A DNA stretch of 64,000 nt from Nonomuraea ceibae (GTDB lineage: Bacteria; Actinomycetota; Actinomycetes; Streptosporangiales; Streptosporangiaceae): NCBI RefSeq assembly GCF_019396325.1, contig NZ_JAHKRO010000021.1:41276-105275 (forward strand), written 5' to 3'. A model generated the notes under the pieces. It was given only the letters and a program-made list of their open reading frames with translations. It did no database searches and had not been told where the DNA came from. A program made the translations under genes and the position numbers. Positions 30,276-39,378 of this stretch are shown here, piece by piece. Within the stretch, counting starts at the first letter, position 1; every line of letters starts with the position of its first letter.

Positions 30276-33104
30276 ATGACGGAGACCCAGCGAATGCGCG
30301 GTACGAGGCTGCGCTGTCAGCACCTGTTCGACCCGCTCGGCCTGGACGAGTCGGCCCCGGTGCTCGGATGGGAGCCCGAGGGACCCGGCGAGCAACGCCT
30401 GACGGGTTACCAGATCCTGGTCGCCAGCACACCGCAGCGGCTGAGCCCGGAGCGGGCCGACCTGTGGGACTCCGGCCGTGTCGTAGGCGACACGGTCAAC
30501 GGTGTCCCCTACGAGGGCCAGCCGCTGCGCTCGCGCCAACGCTGCTGGTGGACGGTCCGCCTGTGGGGCCGCGATGGTGAGCCGGGCCCGTACGCTGCGC
30601 CCGCCACGTTCGAGATGGGACTGCTCGAGCCGTCGGACTGGGGCGCGGCCGAGTGGATCGCGGGCGACGCCGGCGTCTCCTCGCCGCTGCTGCGCGCCGA
30701 CGTCCACGTGCCCGGCCTGGTGCGCCGCGCCCGTGCGTACGTGGCGGCGCTGGGCCTGTACGAGCTGCGACTGAACGGCGCCCGCGTCGGCGACCGGGTC
30801 CTCGACCCCGCCCCCACGACCTATGACCACGACCCGCAATTGCGCGATGGTGACGGCAACCCCGCCCGCATCCCCAGCCCGCGCGTCCACTCAATCACCT
30901 ACGACGTCACCGCCCAGGTGAACGCCGGCGCCAACGCGGTCGGGCTCGTTCTCGGCCACGGCTGGTACAGCGCGGAGGCCGACGGAGGCGGCGATCCGTT
31001 CCCGCGCACACCATGGGGCGAGCGCCCCGCCGCGCTGGCCCGGATCGAGATCGAGACGGTGGACGGACAGCACCTGGTGCTGGTCAGCGACGGCACCTGG
31101 CGCACGACCCCCGGACCCGTCACCTACAACGACTACTCCCATGGCGAGCACCACGACGCCCGCCACGAGGCCGACGGCTGGGACCGCGCCGGTTTCGCGG
31201 CGGCGGGCTGGTCCGCAGCCACGCCGGTCGACGCGCCTGCCGGACGGGTCCGGGCACAGCTCGTGGAACCCGCCAGAGTGATCGAGACGCTGTCACCCGT
31301 GGCGACGTCGCAGCTCGCGGACGGCAGGCGGATCGTGGACTTCGGCCAGCACATCTCCGGCTGGACCGCGATCCGCGTGAGCGGCCCCGCCGGCGCGCGG
31401 GTGGAACTGCGGCACGCCGGCGAGGTGGACGCGGACGGGAACCTGGACGACGACGCCAACATGAACTCCTGGCTCGCCGCCCGGCAGACCGACATCTACA
31501 CGCTCAAGGGCGAAGGCGAGGAGATCTGGGAGCCCCGGTTCACCCTGCACGGATTCCGCCACGTCGAGGTCGCGACGTCCGAGCCCGGCGTGCAGGTGCA
31601 CGAGCTCAGGGCCCGCGTCGTCCACTCCGACCTGGAACGTACAGGATTCTTCGAGTGCTCCGACGAGCTGCTGAACCGGATTCACCGCAACGTGCTGTGG
31701 ACCTTTCGCGCCAGCTTCCAGGGCTTCCCGCAGGACGCCGCCGACCGCGCCGAGCGCGTCGGGTGGGTCGGCGATCCCGGCTGGTCGATCGAGGACTACC
31801 TGTACGGTTTCGAGGCGCGCGCGTTCTGGCTGAAGTGGCTGGAAGACCTGGCCGACACCCAGCTGCCCGACGGCCGCTTTCCGACCATCTGCCCTCTGCA
31901 GTGGCGTGGCGAGGTCAACATGCAGGCGCCGGAGGAGCACGACCTGGCGTCCCTGGAGAAGGAACGCGAGCAACTGCCCGACGACTGGTCCACCGTCGTC
32001 CACTGGCCGTACGCGCCACTGCCCGACTTCGCGATGACCTCATACCCAAGCATCGCCTGGACCCTGTACGAGTTCTACGGCGATCGCTCGATCCTGGAGC
32101 GGCACTATCCGGGCATGCGCCGGGGGGTCGAGTTCCTGCGCACCCGCGCCAAGGACCTCATCCTCAGCGAGGGCCTCGGCGATCACATGGAGCCGCAACC
32201 CGACGGCACTTCCCTGCTCAGCCCGAAGAACACACCGGTCGAGCTGACCTCCACCGCGTGGTTTCATGCGGTGACCCGGATGGTCGCCCGTGCCGCGGCG
32301 GTGGTCGGTGAGGACGATGACGCGCGCATGTACCAGGAGGTGGCCGAGTCGATCAAACGCGCCTACAACGACCGTTTCCTCGACGCCGCGACCGGCCGCT
32401 ACGCTACCGGCTCCCAGACGGCTCAGGCGATGTCGCTGTGGCTCGGGCTGGTGCCTGAGGAGCATCGGGAGCGTGTGGGCCGGGTCCTCGTGGAACGGAT
32501 CGAGAGCGACGGCGGTCATCTGGCGACGGGCACCATGGGCACCGCGGCGCTGCAGAACGTGCTGGGGGAGATCGGCGCCGCCGACGTCATGCTCGGCATC
32601 GCGGTCAAGACGAGCTACCCGAGCTGGGGGCAGCAGGTCGAGCGTGGCGCCACCACCATCTGGGAGACCTGGGGAGGGGATGCCGGCTTCAGCCGGAACA
32701 TGAAGCTCATGGCCATGATCGAGAAGTTTCTCTTCAACGACGTGGCCGGGCTCGCTCCGGCGGCACCCGGGTGGCGGCGCATCAGGGTGCGTCCGGCGCT
32801 CACGCACCGGCTCACTCGTGCCGGCGCTCGCCTGCGCACCGCGCGCGGCGAGGCGGCCGTCGCGTGGGAATCCAGCGGAGACGTCCTCCGCCTCGAGGTG
32901 CAGGTGCCGGCCACGAGCGAGGCCGAGGTCTGGCTGCCCGTGACGGGCGCGGGGGAGTTGACCGGGGACGGCCGGACCCTGTGGCGCTCCGGCCACGACG
33001 GCGGGCTGCCGCCCGGTGTCCGGGGGATCAAGCGCGAAGGTGAGCATCTCGTGATCGAGGTCGGCGGCGGTACCCACCGCCTCACGCTCACCGGACGCGG
33101 CTGA
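30276..33104 (+). CDS. GH78 alpha-L-rhamnosidase
   Basis: A 942-residue protein with the GH78 order. An N-terminal beta-sandwich domain (VLGWEPEGPGEQRLTGYQIL) leads to a Bac_rhamnosid_N-like domain (RAYVAALGLYELRLNGARVG). A second sandwich (RRIVDFGQHISGWTAIRVSG) is followed by the alpha/alpha barrel from about 440 and a C-terminal sandwich. The catalytic acid is probably Glu493 in DRAERVGWVGDPGW and the base Glu797 in TTIWETWGG. No signal peptide is seen, so it should cleave imported rhamnosides in the cytoplasm. The 2-hydroxyacid dehydrogenase/SDR genes upstream would handle the released sugar. ACGGAGAAACAG is the ribosome site. Confidence 0.92.
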   Translation: MTETQRMRGTRLRCQHLFDPLGLDESAPVLGWEPEGPGEQRLTGYQILVASTPQRLSPERADLWDSGRVVGDTVNGVPYEGQPLRSRQRCWWTVRLWGRDGEPGPYAAPATFEMGLLEPSDWGAAEWIAGDAGVSSPLLRADVHVPGLVRRARAYVAALGLYELRLNGARVGDRVLDPAPTTYDHDPQLRDGDGNPARIPSPRVHSITYDVTAQVNAGANAVGLVLGHGWYSAEADGGGDPFPRTPWGERPAALARIEIETVDGQHLVLVSDGTWRTTPGPVTYNDYSHGEHHDARHEADGWDRAGFAAAGWSAATPVDAPAGRVRAQLVEPARVIETLSPVATSQLADGRRIVDFGQHISGWTAIRVSGPAGARVELRHAGEVDADGNLDDDANMNSWLAARQTDIYTLKGEGEEIWEPRFTLHGFRHVEVATSEPGVQVHELRARVVHSDLERTGFFECSDELLNRIHRNVLWTFRASFQGFPQDAADRAERVGWVGDPGWSIEDYLYGFEARAFWLKWLEDLADTQLPDGRFPTICPLQWRGEVNMQAPEEHDLASLEKEREQLPDDWSTVVHWPYAPLPDFAMTSYPSIAWTLYEFYGDRSILERHYPGMRRGVEFLRTRAKDLILSEGLGDHMEPQPDGTSLLSPKNTPVELTSTAWFHAVTRMVARAAAVVGEDDDARMYQEVAESIKRAYNDRFLDAATGRYATGSQTAQAMSLWLGLVPEEHRERVGRVLVERIESDGGHLATGTMGTAALQNVLGEIGAADVMLGIAVKTSYPSWGQQVERGATTIWETWGGDAGFSRNMKLMAMIEKFLFNDVAGLAPAAPGWRRIRVRPALTHRLTRAGARLRTARGEAAVAWESSGDVLRLEVQVPATSEAEVWLPVTGAGELTGDGRTLWRSGHDGGLPPGVRGIKREGEHLVIEVGGGTHRLTLTGRG

Positions 33105-33358
33105 GCCAGTCCCCGGAAGAGGTCCTGATGAACAGACGGCCCTCGGCTCCGTTCTGGGAGGGAGCGGGGAGGCCGATGTCTTGCCCGACATCGCCGCCAG
33201 GACAACCCCGCCCCGGCCGGGCAGGAGATCGAGCGCGATGGACGGCCTGTGGCCAGGAGCACGACGAGGTGCCGGCCCGGCGATCCTGACGGTCATGGAC
33301 GGTTCACGCCCATGATCTGCGTAGATGCTGATTGTGTGCGCAAGGTGAGGAAGGAAAG
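33105..33358. other. Intergenic region without a supported gene
   Basis: About 250 bp between the rhamnosidase and a flavin monooxygenase. Short GC-rich frames on both strands look like noise. A partial dyad, GGCCGATGTCttgcccGACATCGCC (around 33170-33195), could be a weak terminator. Confidence 0.4.
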
Positions 33359-34396
33359 ATGAGAGTTCTGATCTGTGGTGCGGGCATCGCCGGGCTGGCC
33401 CTGGCCGTGCTGCTGGAGCGCGACGGGCACGAGGTGGTCGTGGTCGAGCGCGCCCCGGCCCCTCATGGAGCCGGGTACATGCTCGACTGCCAAGGCCCTG
33501 GGTTCGACGCCGCCGAGAGCATGGGATTGCTGCCCGAGCTGCGCGCGCGGGCCTTTACCCTGTCGGAGCTCGTCTATCACGACGACGAGGGCGCGGTGAC
33601 CGGGCGGTTCGCCGACGATCGGCCGGGTTCCGACAAGATTCTGTCGCTGATGCGGGGTGAGCTGGAAGACGTGCTCTACCGGTCGTTGCAGACTCAGGTC
33701 CGCTTCGGCCGCACCGTGCGCTCCTATGCTGACCTCGGTGGCGGCGTCGCCGTGACGCTGAGCGATGGCGAGGTGGAGCGCGCCGACTTGCTGGTGGGCG
33801 CCGACGGCATCCACTCGCAGATCCGGGCGCTGGCCTTCGGCACGGCCGGGCACACGTTTCTCGACCTGGGCTTCCACACCGCGGCCTATGTCTTCGACGA
33901 CCTCGAAACCGCCCGCGTCCTGGGCAACGACCTGCACATGCTGGAGGCTCCCGGCCAGCAGGTCGGTGCCTATCCCGCGCGCGGCGGCCGGGTCGCGGCC
34001 TTGTTCACCCACCGCACCGCACCGGGCGCGCCGCTGCCCGCCGACCCGCGTGCCGAATTGCACGAGGTGTATGGCAAGCGCGGCTGGCTGGTTCCGAAAC
34101 TGCTGGACAACTGCCCGGCGCGGCCGTACTACGACCGCGTCGCCCAGATCGACATGCCCTCCTGGAGCCACGGCCGGGTGACACTGGTGGGCGACGCCTG
34201 CCAGGCGATGTCGCTGCTCACCGGGCAGGGCGCGGGCATGGCGCTGGCCGCGGCCCACTCCCTGGCCGACGCGCTCCGCCTGGGCGGAGACTTGGAGGCG
34301 GCGCTGGCCCATTACGAGCGGAGCCTCAAGCCGGTGGTCACGCGCGTGCAGGCCGAGGGACGGGCGGCGGCCGAGGAGTACATCCCGGCGGGCTGA
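33359..34396 (+). CDS. FAD-dependent monooxygenase (aromatic hydroxylase type)
   Basis: A 345-residue group A flavin monooxygenase. The GxGxxG fold starts at once (MRVLICGAGIAGLALAVLLE). The DG motif is LLVGADGIHSQIR, and the GD motif GRVTLVGDACQAMSLLTGQG binds the FAD ribityl and pyrophosphate. The ATG at 33359 follows GTGAGGAAGGAAAG. Enzymes of this shape hydroxylate aromatic substrates or inactivate drugs (tetracycline destructases are relatives) using NAD(P)H and O2. The gene is single, with no regulator next to it. Confidence 0.87.
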   Translation: MRVLICGAGIAGLALAVLLERDGHEVVVVERAPAPHGAGYMLDCQGPGFDAAESMGLLPELRARAFTLSELVYHDDEGAVTGRFADDRPGSDKILSLMRGELEDVLYRSLQTQVRFGRTVRSYADLGGGVAVTLSDGEVERADLLVGADGIHSQIRALAFGTAGHTFLDLGFHTAAYVFDDLETARVLGNDLHMLEAPGQQVGAYPARGGRVAALFTHRTAPGAPLPADPRAELHEVYGKRGWLVPKLLDNCPARPYYDRVAQIDMPSWSHGRVTLVGDACQAMSLLTGQGAGMALAAAHSLADALRLGGDLEAALAHYERSLKPVVTRVQAEGRAAAEEYIPAG

Positions 34397-34503
34397 GGCG
34401 CACAGGACCTCGAGGGACTTCTCGCGCGTCCTGCGACCCGATCCCTCATGATCGCGAAGTGTCGCCGGAACACGAGGGTGCGGCGGCGCTCCCGGAGGTT
34501 GCT

Positions 34504-35187
34504 CTATTCCTCGATGGTGATTCCCATAGCCCTGGCCAGGGTGGCAATCAGTCCCTGAGCGTCGCGGCTCTTGATGACCGCGCCCTTGCAGCTGGTGACG
34601 CCGCCGATGCCCAGCAACACGCAGTCTGAGACGTGCGTGCCGTCCATTTGCGCCTGGGAGAACTGAGCTCCGCTCAGATCGCAGCGTTCACACCGGACAC
34701 CGCGCAGGTCGGCGTTCTGGAAATTGGCTTCTGGCATGAGGCAGTCGCGGAAGACAGTGTTCTTGAACGTCGAGAATCGGAATCCGGTCAGGTCGGCGCG
34801 GCAGTCGGCGAAGAGCACATCGCGGAACGTACTTGCCGACCAGCTCATGCCGGTCAACCGGCTCGCTGATGCCAGGACGCGATGCATGCCCGACGCCCTA
34901 GCCGTCATGTTGGACAGGTCGCAGCGCTCCAGTTCCACGTCTGCGAACCCGGCCTGGCGCACATGGGTGTCGGCGAAGCTGGTGACGACGAAACGGCAGC
35001 CTTCGTGGTCGGTCGCGTCCGCTTGGCGGTTGGCCAGATTGCTACCGTTGAATTCCAGCCTGCGGTGGGTGCCGTCGTCCTGCAGGTCGTGTTCGGGCAG
35101 TCGCGCCGTGGCCAGCGGCCAGGGCAGTTTCGGAGCGGTCGGCGCTTTGAGCCGTTTCGGTCGTGGATGAGACGGTTGGGAAGACAT
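34504..35187 (-). CDS. Pentapeptide-repeat protein
   Basis: A 227-residue protein whose middle is built of A(D/N)Lxx-like five-residue repeats: RLEFNGSNLANRQ, DVELERCDLSNMTA, TGFRFSTFKNTVFRDC, EANFQNADLRGVRCERC, DLSGAQFSQAQ. This predicts a right-handed beta-helix. An N-terminal ~30-residue Pro/Lys-rich tail precedes it. Frequent Cys at corner positions is notable. Some pentapeptide proteins mimic DNA and protect gyrase (Qnr, MfpA), but most have unknown roles. The length is compatible, and the gene has no diagnostic neighbour. Confidence 0.85.
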   Translation of the reverse strand: MSSQPSHPRPKRLKAPTAPKLPWPLATARLPEHDLQDDGTHRRLEFNGSNLANRQADATDHEGCRFVVTSFADTHVRQAGFADVELERCDLSNMTARASGMHRVLASASRLTGMSWSASTFRDVLFADCRADLTGFRFSTFKNTVFRDCLMPEANFQNADLRGVRCERCDLSGAQFSQAQMDGTHVSDCVLLGIGGVTSCKGAVIKSRDAQGLIATLARAMGITIEE

Positions 35188-35247
35188 CGAGCGGCAGCCT
35201 GATCCAGCCCGCCGTCCCGGAGAGGACTGGTCACGGTGTGTTGCCGG

Positions 35248-35904
35248 TCACAGAGGTCCCTCCGTCGTTGACGACCAGCACGAGAAGGCCGCCACCGAGT
35301 TCGGCGATGCGCCGACGTCCTGGGGCTTGGCATGGGTCATGGTCTCTTCCCATGCGCGCGCGGCAGACCGGCTCGGTGTGCCGTTCGAGACGCTGCTGGA
35401 GGAAGTCAAGTCGGCGGTGGTGGGCCGCTGCCGTGCCCGCTGAGCGTGAGCAGGTTGCCGAGGTGGCGGTGGTCGTGGCTGCCTGACGGGTCGCGGGGAT
35501 GACCGGGACGGTGGCCAACGTGACCGGAGCTCGACGGTGGCGGGGTCGGTCATGACCTCGCGCAGGTCGGCCATGAGGTCGCCGTTGTCGGGATGCTCCA
35601 GGTCCGTGGTTCTGGAGCCGAGGACGGCGTGGAGGAACAGCCGGGCCTTGAAGGGCCAGCGGCGGTAGATGGTGTCCTTGCCGACGCCGGCCCGGGCGGC
35701 GACGGCTTCCCTGCTGAGCTTGGCGTAGCCGACCTCGAGGGCCAGGTCGAGGGCGGCCTGCATGACCGTTTCGGCCCGGCCGTCGGAACGGCGGCGGCCG
35801 TCGCCCGGCCTATCGCCCGAGGGCGAAGAAGCATGAACGTACTGAACGCCCTGCGCTCCGCCATCCGGGGCCGGGTCCTGCTGCCCGGGATCCGCTGACG
35901 ACAT
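35248..35904 (-). pseudogene. Truncated TetR family regulator
   Basis: From ATG 35904 the first ~125 residues are normal: a Pro/Gly/Asp-rich leader, then VMQAALDLALEVGYAKLSRE, AVAARAGVGKDTIYRRWPFK (HTH) and the start of the ligand domain (ADLREVMTDPATVEL). After about position 35530 the translation becomes Arg/Pro/Ser-rich and unrelated, and the usual C-terminal helices are absent. The DNA-binding part may still fold, but ligand sensing and dimerisation should be lost. It might once have controlled the flavoprotein at 36125, which is divergent. Confidence 0.6.
35258..35443 (+). pseudogene. Remnant of a small helical protein
   Basis: A + strand frame reads VDDQHEKAATEFGDAPTSWG, then VMVSSHARAADRLGVPFETL and a VKSAVVGRCRAR end at 35443. 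It is convincing as protein but has no start codon, so it is probably the tail of a lost or broken gene. It opposes the 3' part of the truncated TetR frame. Confidence 0.3.
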
Positions 35905-36047
35905 CGCTGGGCGCGGGCTGGCCGGTCAGGCCTGCACCCAGCGGCATGGTGCCCGGGCGGTGAGAAGGAGTGGCACTCCTCCAGATGTGGGGCCGCATGC
36001 GGGGATCGACACACCAGAAGAGGTGTGTGTTGACGCATTTTGGTACC

Positions 36048-36080
36048 TGAATGTTCTATTTGAAACGTGAGCGTTCCATT
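36048..36080 (+). promoter_or_regulatory. Tandem operator-like repeat before the flavoprotein gene
   Basis: TGAATGTTCTATT (36048-36060) and TGAGCGTTCCATT (36068-36080) are direct repeats 20 bp apart, about two helical turns, upstream of the GTG at 36125. They may bind the (now truncated) TetR or another regulator. Confidence 0.45.
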
Positions 36081-36124
36081 ATGCTCGGCCATGACTCCTG
36101 AACCGCTCTCGAGAGGAGAACGGC

Positions 36125-37240
36125 GTGCAAGCGCGAGAACTGGCCAAAGTCCTGGTGATCGGTGGCGGTCAGGCAGGCCTGGCGACGGCCTACACCCTGC
36201 GTGAGAACGGGTTCCGCCCGGTGATCCTGGAGTCCGGGCCGGAGGCGGCCGGCTCGTGGCCGCGCTACTACGACAGCCTGCGGGTGTTCACGCCGGCGCG
36301 AATCAACGGCCTGCCCGGCCTGCCCTTCCCCGGGCATCCCGATCACTTCCCGGTCCGTGACGAGGTCGCCGACTACCTGAGAACGTACGCGGCCCGCCTC
36401 GACTGTGAGATCCTGACCGGCCGGCGCGTGGTGTCGGTGACCGCCACCGAACACGGGTATCTAGCCGAGACCCAGGATGGGGAGCGGCACGAGGCGGCCT
36501 TCGTGGTCGCGGCCAGCGGCTCGTTCGACAAGCCGTACCGGCCCGCCCTGCCGGGCCTGGAGGGATACACCGGCACGATCCTCCACGCGGCCGACTACCG
36601 CAGCCCGGAGCCCTTCGAGGGACAGCGCGTGGTCATTGTCGGCGCAGCCAACTCAGCCGTGCAGATCGGCGTCGAGCTGGCCCGTCACGCCCGGGTCACA
36701 CTCGCCACCCGCGAGCCCGTGCGCTTCTTCACCACCAAGCCGACGCCGGGAGACTCCTTCGTCTGGACCCTGTTCGCCAGGCTCGGGCGGCTGCCGACCA
36801 GCCTGGCATTCCCCCAGCACAACGTGTCCAACGGGGTGAACGGAGTGATCGAGTGCGGTGGATACCGAACCGCGATCGACGCCGGCCGCCCGGACCGCCG
36901 TGAGTTGTTCACACGGGCGGAGGGGACCCGGCTGCACTGGCCTGACGCGCCAGCCGAGCATGTCGACACCGTCATCCTGGCCACGGGCTACCGCTGGGCG
37001 ATGGACTATTTGCGCCCGCTCGGCGCGCTGGACCCCGAGGGGGTGCCCCGGCAGCGGGGCGGGATGTCCACAAGCCATCCCGGCCTGGCCGTCGTCGGAC
37101 TGACGGGACAGTACTCGCTGCTGTCCGGATCGTTGATCGGCGCGGGCGCCGACGCCTACCACGTCGCCCGCCGATTGCGGAGACAGGCGGCGGCGTGGCT
37201 CGCCTCTACCCCGAAGCAGAGCCTCTCCGTGACGCGGTAG
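36125..37240 (+). CDS. Flavin-containing NAD(P)H monooxygenase-like oxidoreductase
   Basis: A 371-residue two-dinucleotide-fold flavoprotein. The FAD site is VLVIGGGQAGLATAYTL, the NADPH site VVIVGAANSAVQIGVELA, and the ATG-type motif VILATGYRWAMDYL. The sequence between (LRVFTPARINGLPG, FPVRDEVADYLRTYA) matches the CzcO/YpfH-like and Baeyer-Villiger/N-oxide monooxygenase group. GTG 36125 has AGAGGAGAACGGC in front. It probably N- or S-oxygenates a small substrate or exports/detoxifies one. The divergent TetR remnant suggests past induction by that substrate. Confidence 0.86.
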   Translation: MQARELAKVLVIGGGQAGLATAYTLRENGFRPVILESGPEAAGSWPRYYDSLRVFTPARINGLPGLPFPGHPDHFPVRDEVADYLRTYAARLDCEILTGRRVVSVTATEHGYLAETQDGERHEAAFVVAASGSFDKPYRPALPGLEGYTGTILHAADYRSPEPFEGQRVVIVGAANSAVQIGVELARHARVTLATREPVRFFTTKPTPGDSFVWTLFARLGRLPTSLAFPQHNVSNGVNGVIECGGYRTAIDAGRPDRRELFTRAEGTRLHWPDAPAEHVDTVILATGYRWAMDYLRPLGALDPEGVPRQRGGMSTSHPGLAVVGLTGQYSLLSGSLIGAGADAYHVARRLRRQAAAWLASTPKQSLSVTR

Positions 37241-37266
37241 AGCTGAGGCGGCGCAACCGGGGTGGG

Positions 37267-37330
37267 CCTCCGGCGCTGCCTCGCCGGAGGTGACCTGGTC
37301 CGCTGTAGTGGCCGGCACCGTCTGCCGGCC
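37267..37330. terminator. Two hairpins between convergent genes
   Basis: CCTCCGGCG (37267-37275)/CGCCGGAGG (37282-37290) and GGCCGGCA (37310-37317)/TGCCGGCC (37323-37330) are perfect stems, placed between the flavoprotein stop and the dehydrogenase stop at 37334. Confidence 0.65.
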
Positions 37331-37333
37331 CCG

Positions 37334-38311
37334 TCAGACAGGGGCGATGAGCGCCCAAAGTTCGCCGCCGGCGGTCACGGCCGCTGTGGTGAGGCGTTCG
37401 TCCCACTCGTGAAGCGAACCGTAATCCGCCCGCCAGCCCAGGATCGCGAGCGTCAGGGTATGCAGGCTGTGCTCAGCGGTCGTGCCCATCGCCCCGTGCA
37501 CCTGGTGGGCGTTGCGGACGACCGTCGTCGCCGCGTGGCCGGCGCACGATCGTGCCACGGCGACGGAGAGGGGGGTCAGGCCCTCGCGAACACAGGCGTC
37601 CGCCGCGGCTCTGGCCAGGGATGTCTCGGCCGCTATGTCGGCGATCAGGTGCTGGACGGGCTGGAAGCGGGCCAGCGGCCGACCGAACTGCGTCCTTGTC
37701 GTCGCGTGGGTGACGCACAGGCGGAGTACGGACTCCATCGCGCCCGTCATCTGCAGAGCGCGTGCCAAGGCCCCGCGCAGGACGAACTCCTCCGCCAGGT
37801 GGCAGGCGACCGGGACGCCGCGCGTCGCGGCCAGGTCCGCGGCGACGTCGTCGCGCGGCTCGCCGGCCAGGTTCGTCCCTCGAGTCACATGCACGGACGC
37901 CGGATCGAGATCGGCCACCAGCCATCCGTCGCCGGTCTGCCACAGTGCCACGATCCGCCCGGCGTCGCGGGCCCAGGGCACGCCGCGGGCCGTACCGGCG
38001 GGCTCCAGGACGCACGCCGTACGAAGGATGTCGTCCGACGGCAGACCGGCCTCCGTGAGCAGCCACCCCGCCAGCAGATCGTTCTCGGCCAGGGGAAGGG
38101 CGAGACCGCGCGCAGCCGCGGCGCGCAGCAACACCGCGGCCTCGGTCCAGGTGGCGCCGCTTCCGCCGCTGTGCTCCGGGGTCGTCAGCCGGGTGAGGCC
38201 ACAGGAGGAGAGCGTGTCCCACAGCGCGCGGTCCAGCACGCCGTGCGGGGTGGGGCCACGGTCGGCGAACACCGACGTCATCAGGTCCAGCAGCACCGGG
38301 TCGATTGTCAT
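37334..38311 (-). CDS. Acyl-CoA dehydrogenase, non-catalytic-type subunit of a second pair
   Basis: A 325-residue, shortened acyl-CoA dehydrogenase. The C-terminal domain is clear (HATTRTQFGRPLARFQPVQH, NAHQVHGAMGTTAEHSLHTL), the N-terminal domain abbreviated. At the catalytic-base position it has RGALARALQMTGAMES, with no Glu, unlike its partner at 38308. The two genes overlap by ATGA. As with 15155/16252, this suggests an alpha2beta2 enzyme in which this chain mainly supplies FAD contacts. It is the last gene of a three-gene minus operon. Confidence 0.84.
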   Translation of the reverse strand: MTIDPVLLDLMTSVFADRGPTPHGVLDRALWDTLSSCGLTRLTTPEHSGGSGATWTEAAVLLRAAAARGLALPLAENDLLAGWLLTEAGLPSDDILRTACVLEPAGTARGVPWARDAGRIVALWQTGDGWLVADLDPASVHVTRGTNLAGEPRDDVAADLAATRGVPVACHLAEEFVLRGALARALQMTGAMESVLRLCVTHATTRTQFGRPLARFQPVQHLIADIAAETSLARAAADACVREGLTPLSVAVARSCAGHAATTVVRNAHQVHGAMGTTAEHSLHTLTLAILGWRADYGSLHEWDERLTTAAVTAGGELWALIAPV

Positions 38312-39378
38312 GCGCGCAGCCCCAGTCCCCGCGCGATCACGCCGCGCAGGATCTCGCCGCTGCCGCCGCGCAGCGTGAATCCGGGACGTCTCAGCAATGC
38401 GGTGCGCAGCAGCGGCGAGGCCGCACCCACGTGATCGGCGAGCTCCGCGATGTCGCCCTCCAGCGTCGTGCCGAGCACCTTGACGAGGGCGGCCTCGGTG
38501 TCCGCCGGCCTGCCGGCCTGAAGCGACGACGCGACACCGTGCGACAGGTGGCGGAGCGCCGCCAGACGAGCGATGTGGCGGCCCAAGTCAGGGTGCCGGG
38601 GAAGCTCGCCCCGGCCGGTCGCCGCGGCCGTCTCCGCCAGCAGGGGCAGGGTCGACAGGAAGCGTTCGGGGCCGCTGCGCTCGTACCCCAGCTCGGACGT
38701 CACCTGTCGCCATCCGTCGCCGATCCGGCCGAGCACCCGCGTGTCGGGGACGAAGACATCCGCCAGCACGACCTCGTTGAAGTGGTGCTCGCCGCCCATC
38801 GAGACGATCGGGCGGATCGTCACACCAGGCGTGCGCAGGTCCACGATGAACTGGCTGAGGCCGGCGTGGCGGTCGGCTCCGGCCTGCGGTGACGTGCGCG
38901 CCAGGACGATGAACCCGTGTGCCCGGTGCGCGCCAGTCGTCCAGACCTTGGTGCCGGTCAGCAGCCAGCCGCCGTCGGCGCGGTCCGCACGGGTGCGGAC
39001 GCTCGCCAGGTCCGACCCCGAGTCCGGCTCGCTCATGCCGATGGCGAAGAAGCACTCCCCACGGGCGATCGGGGGGAGGAACGCGTGTCGCTGCTCGTCC
39101 GTGCCGAAGGCCAGCAGGGACGGGGCGACCTGCCGGTCGGCGATCCAGTGCGCGGCCACGGGAGCCCCGGCGGCGAGCAGTTCCTCGGTGACAGCCCAGC
39201 GTTCCAGGAAGGTGCGGCCGGCGCCACCGTACTGACGCGGGATGGTCATGCCGACCCAGTGGTGCCGCGCGAGGTCACGTGTGAAGTCCTCGTCCCAGCC
39301 GCCGTGCCAGGCGTCGACGGCCGGGACGAAGCGGCGGGACCGCAAGAACGCGCGAACCTTTGCGCGTAGGTCCTTCAT
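38308..39378 (-). CDS. Acyl-CoA dehydrogenase, catalytic subunit of a second pair
   Basis: A 356-residue enzyme: IPRQYGGAGRTFLERWAV, AIGMSEPDSGSDLASVRTRA, LTGTKVWTTGA, then ELGYERSGPERFLS with the candidate base Glu. The C-terminus LRGGSGEILRGVIARGLGLR is standard. Its ATG at 39378 overlaps the hydratase stop. It would dehydrogenate an acyl-CoA to the enoyl-CoA for the hydratase encoded just upstream. The pair architecture repeats that of the first catabolic cluster, although sequences differ. Confidence 0.88.
   Translation of the reverse strand: MKDLRAKVRAFLRSRRFVPAVDAWHGGWDEDFTRDLARHHWVGMTIPRQYGGAGRTFLERWAVTEELLAAGAPVAAHWIADRQVAPSLLAFGTDEQRHAFLPPIARGECFFAIGMSEPDSGSDLASVRTRADRADGGWLLTGTKVWTTGAHRAHGFIVLARTSPQAGADRHAGLSQFIVDLRTPGVTIRPIVSMGGEHHFNEVVLADVFVPDTRVLGRIGDGWRQVTSELGYERSGPERFLSTLPLLAETAAATGRGELPRHPDLGRHIARLAALRHLSHGVASSLQAGRPADTEAALVKVLGTTLEGDIAELADHVGAASPLLRTALLRRPGFTLRGGSGEILRGVIARGLGLRA

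Noticed and set aside
32040..33296. Long minus-strand frame opposite the rhamnosidase
   Set aside because: It is antisense to a well-supported GH78 gene and shows shadow composition (Arg/Gly/Pro/His) with no domain.
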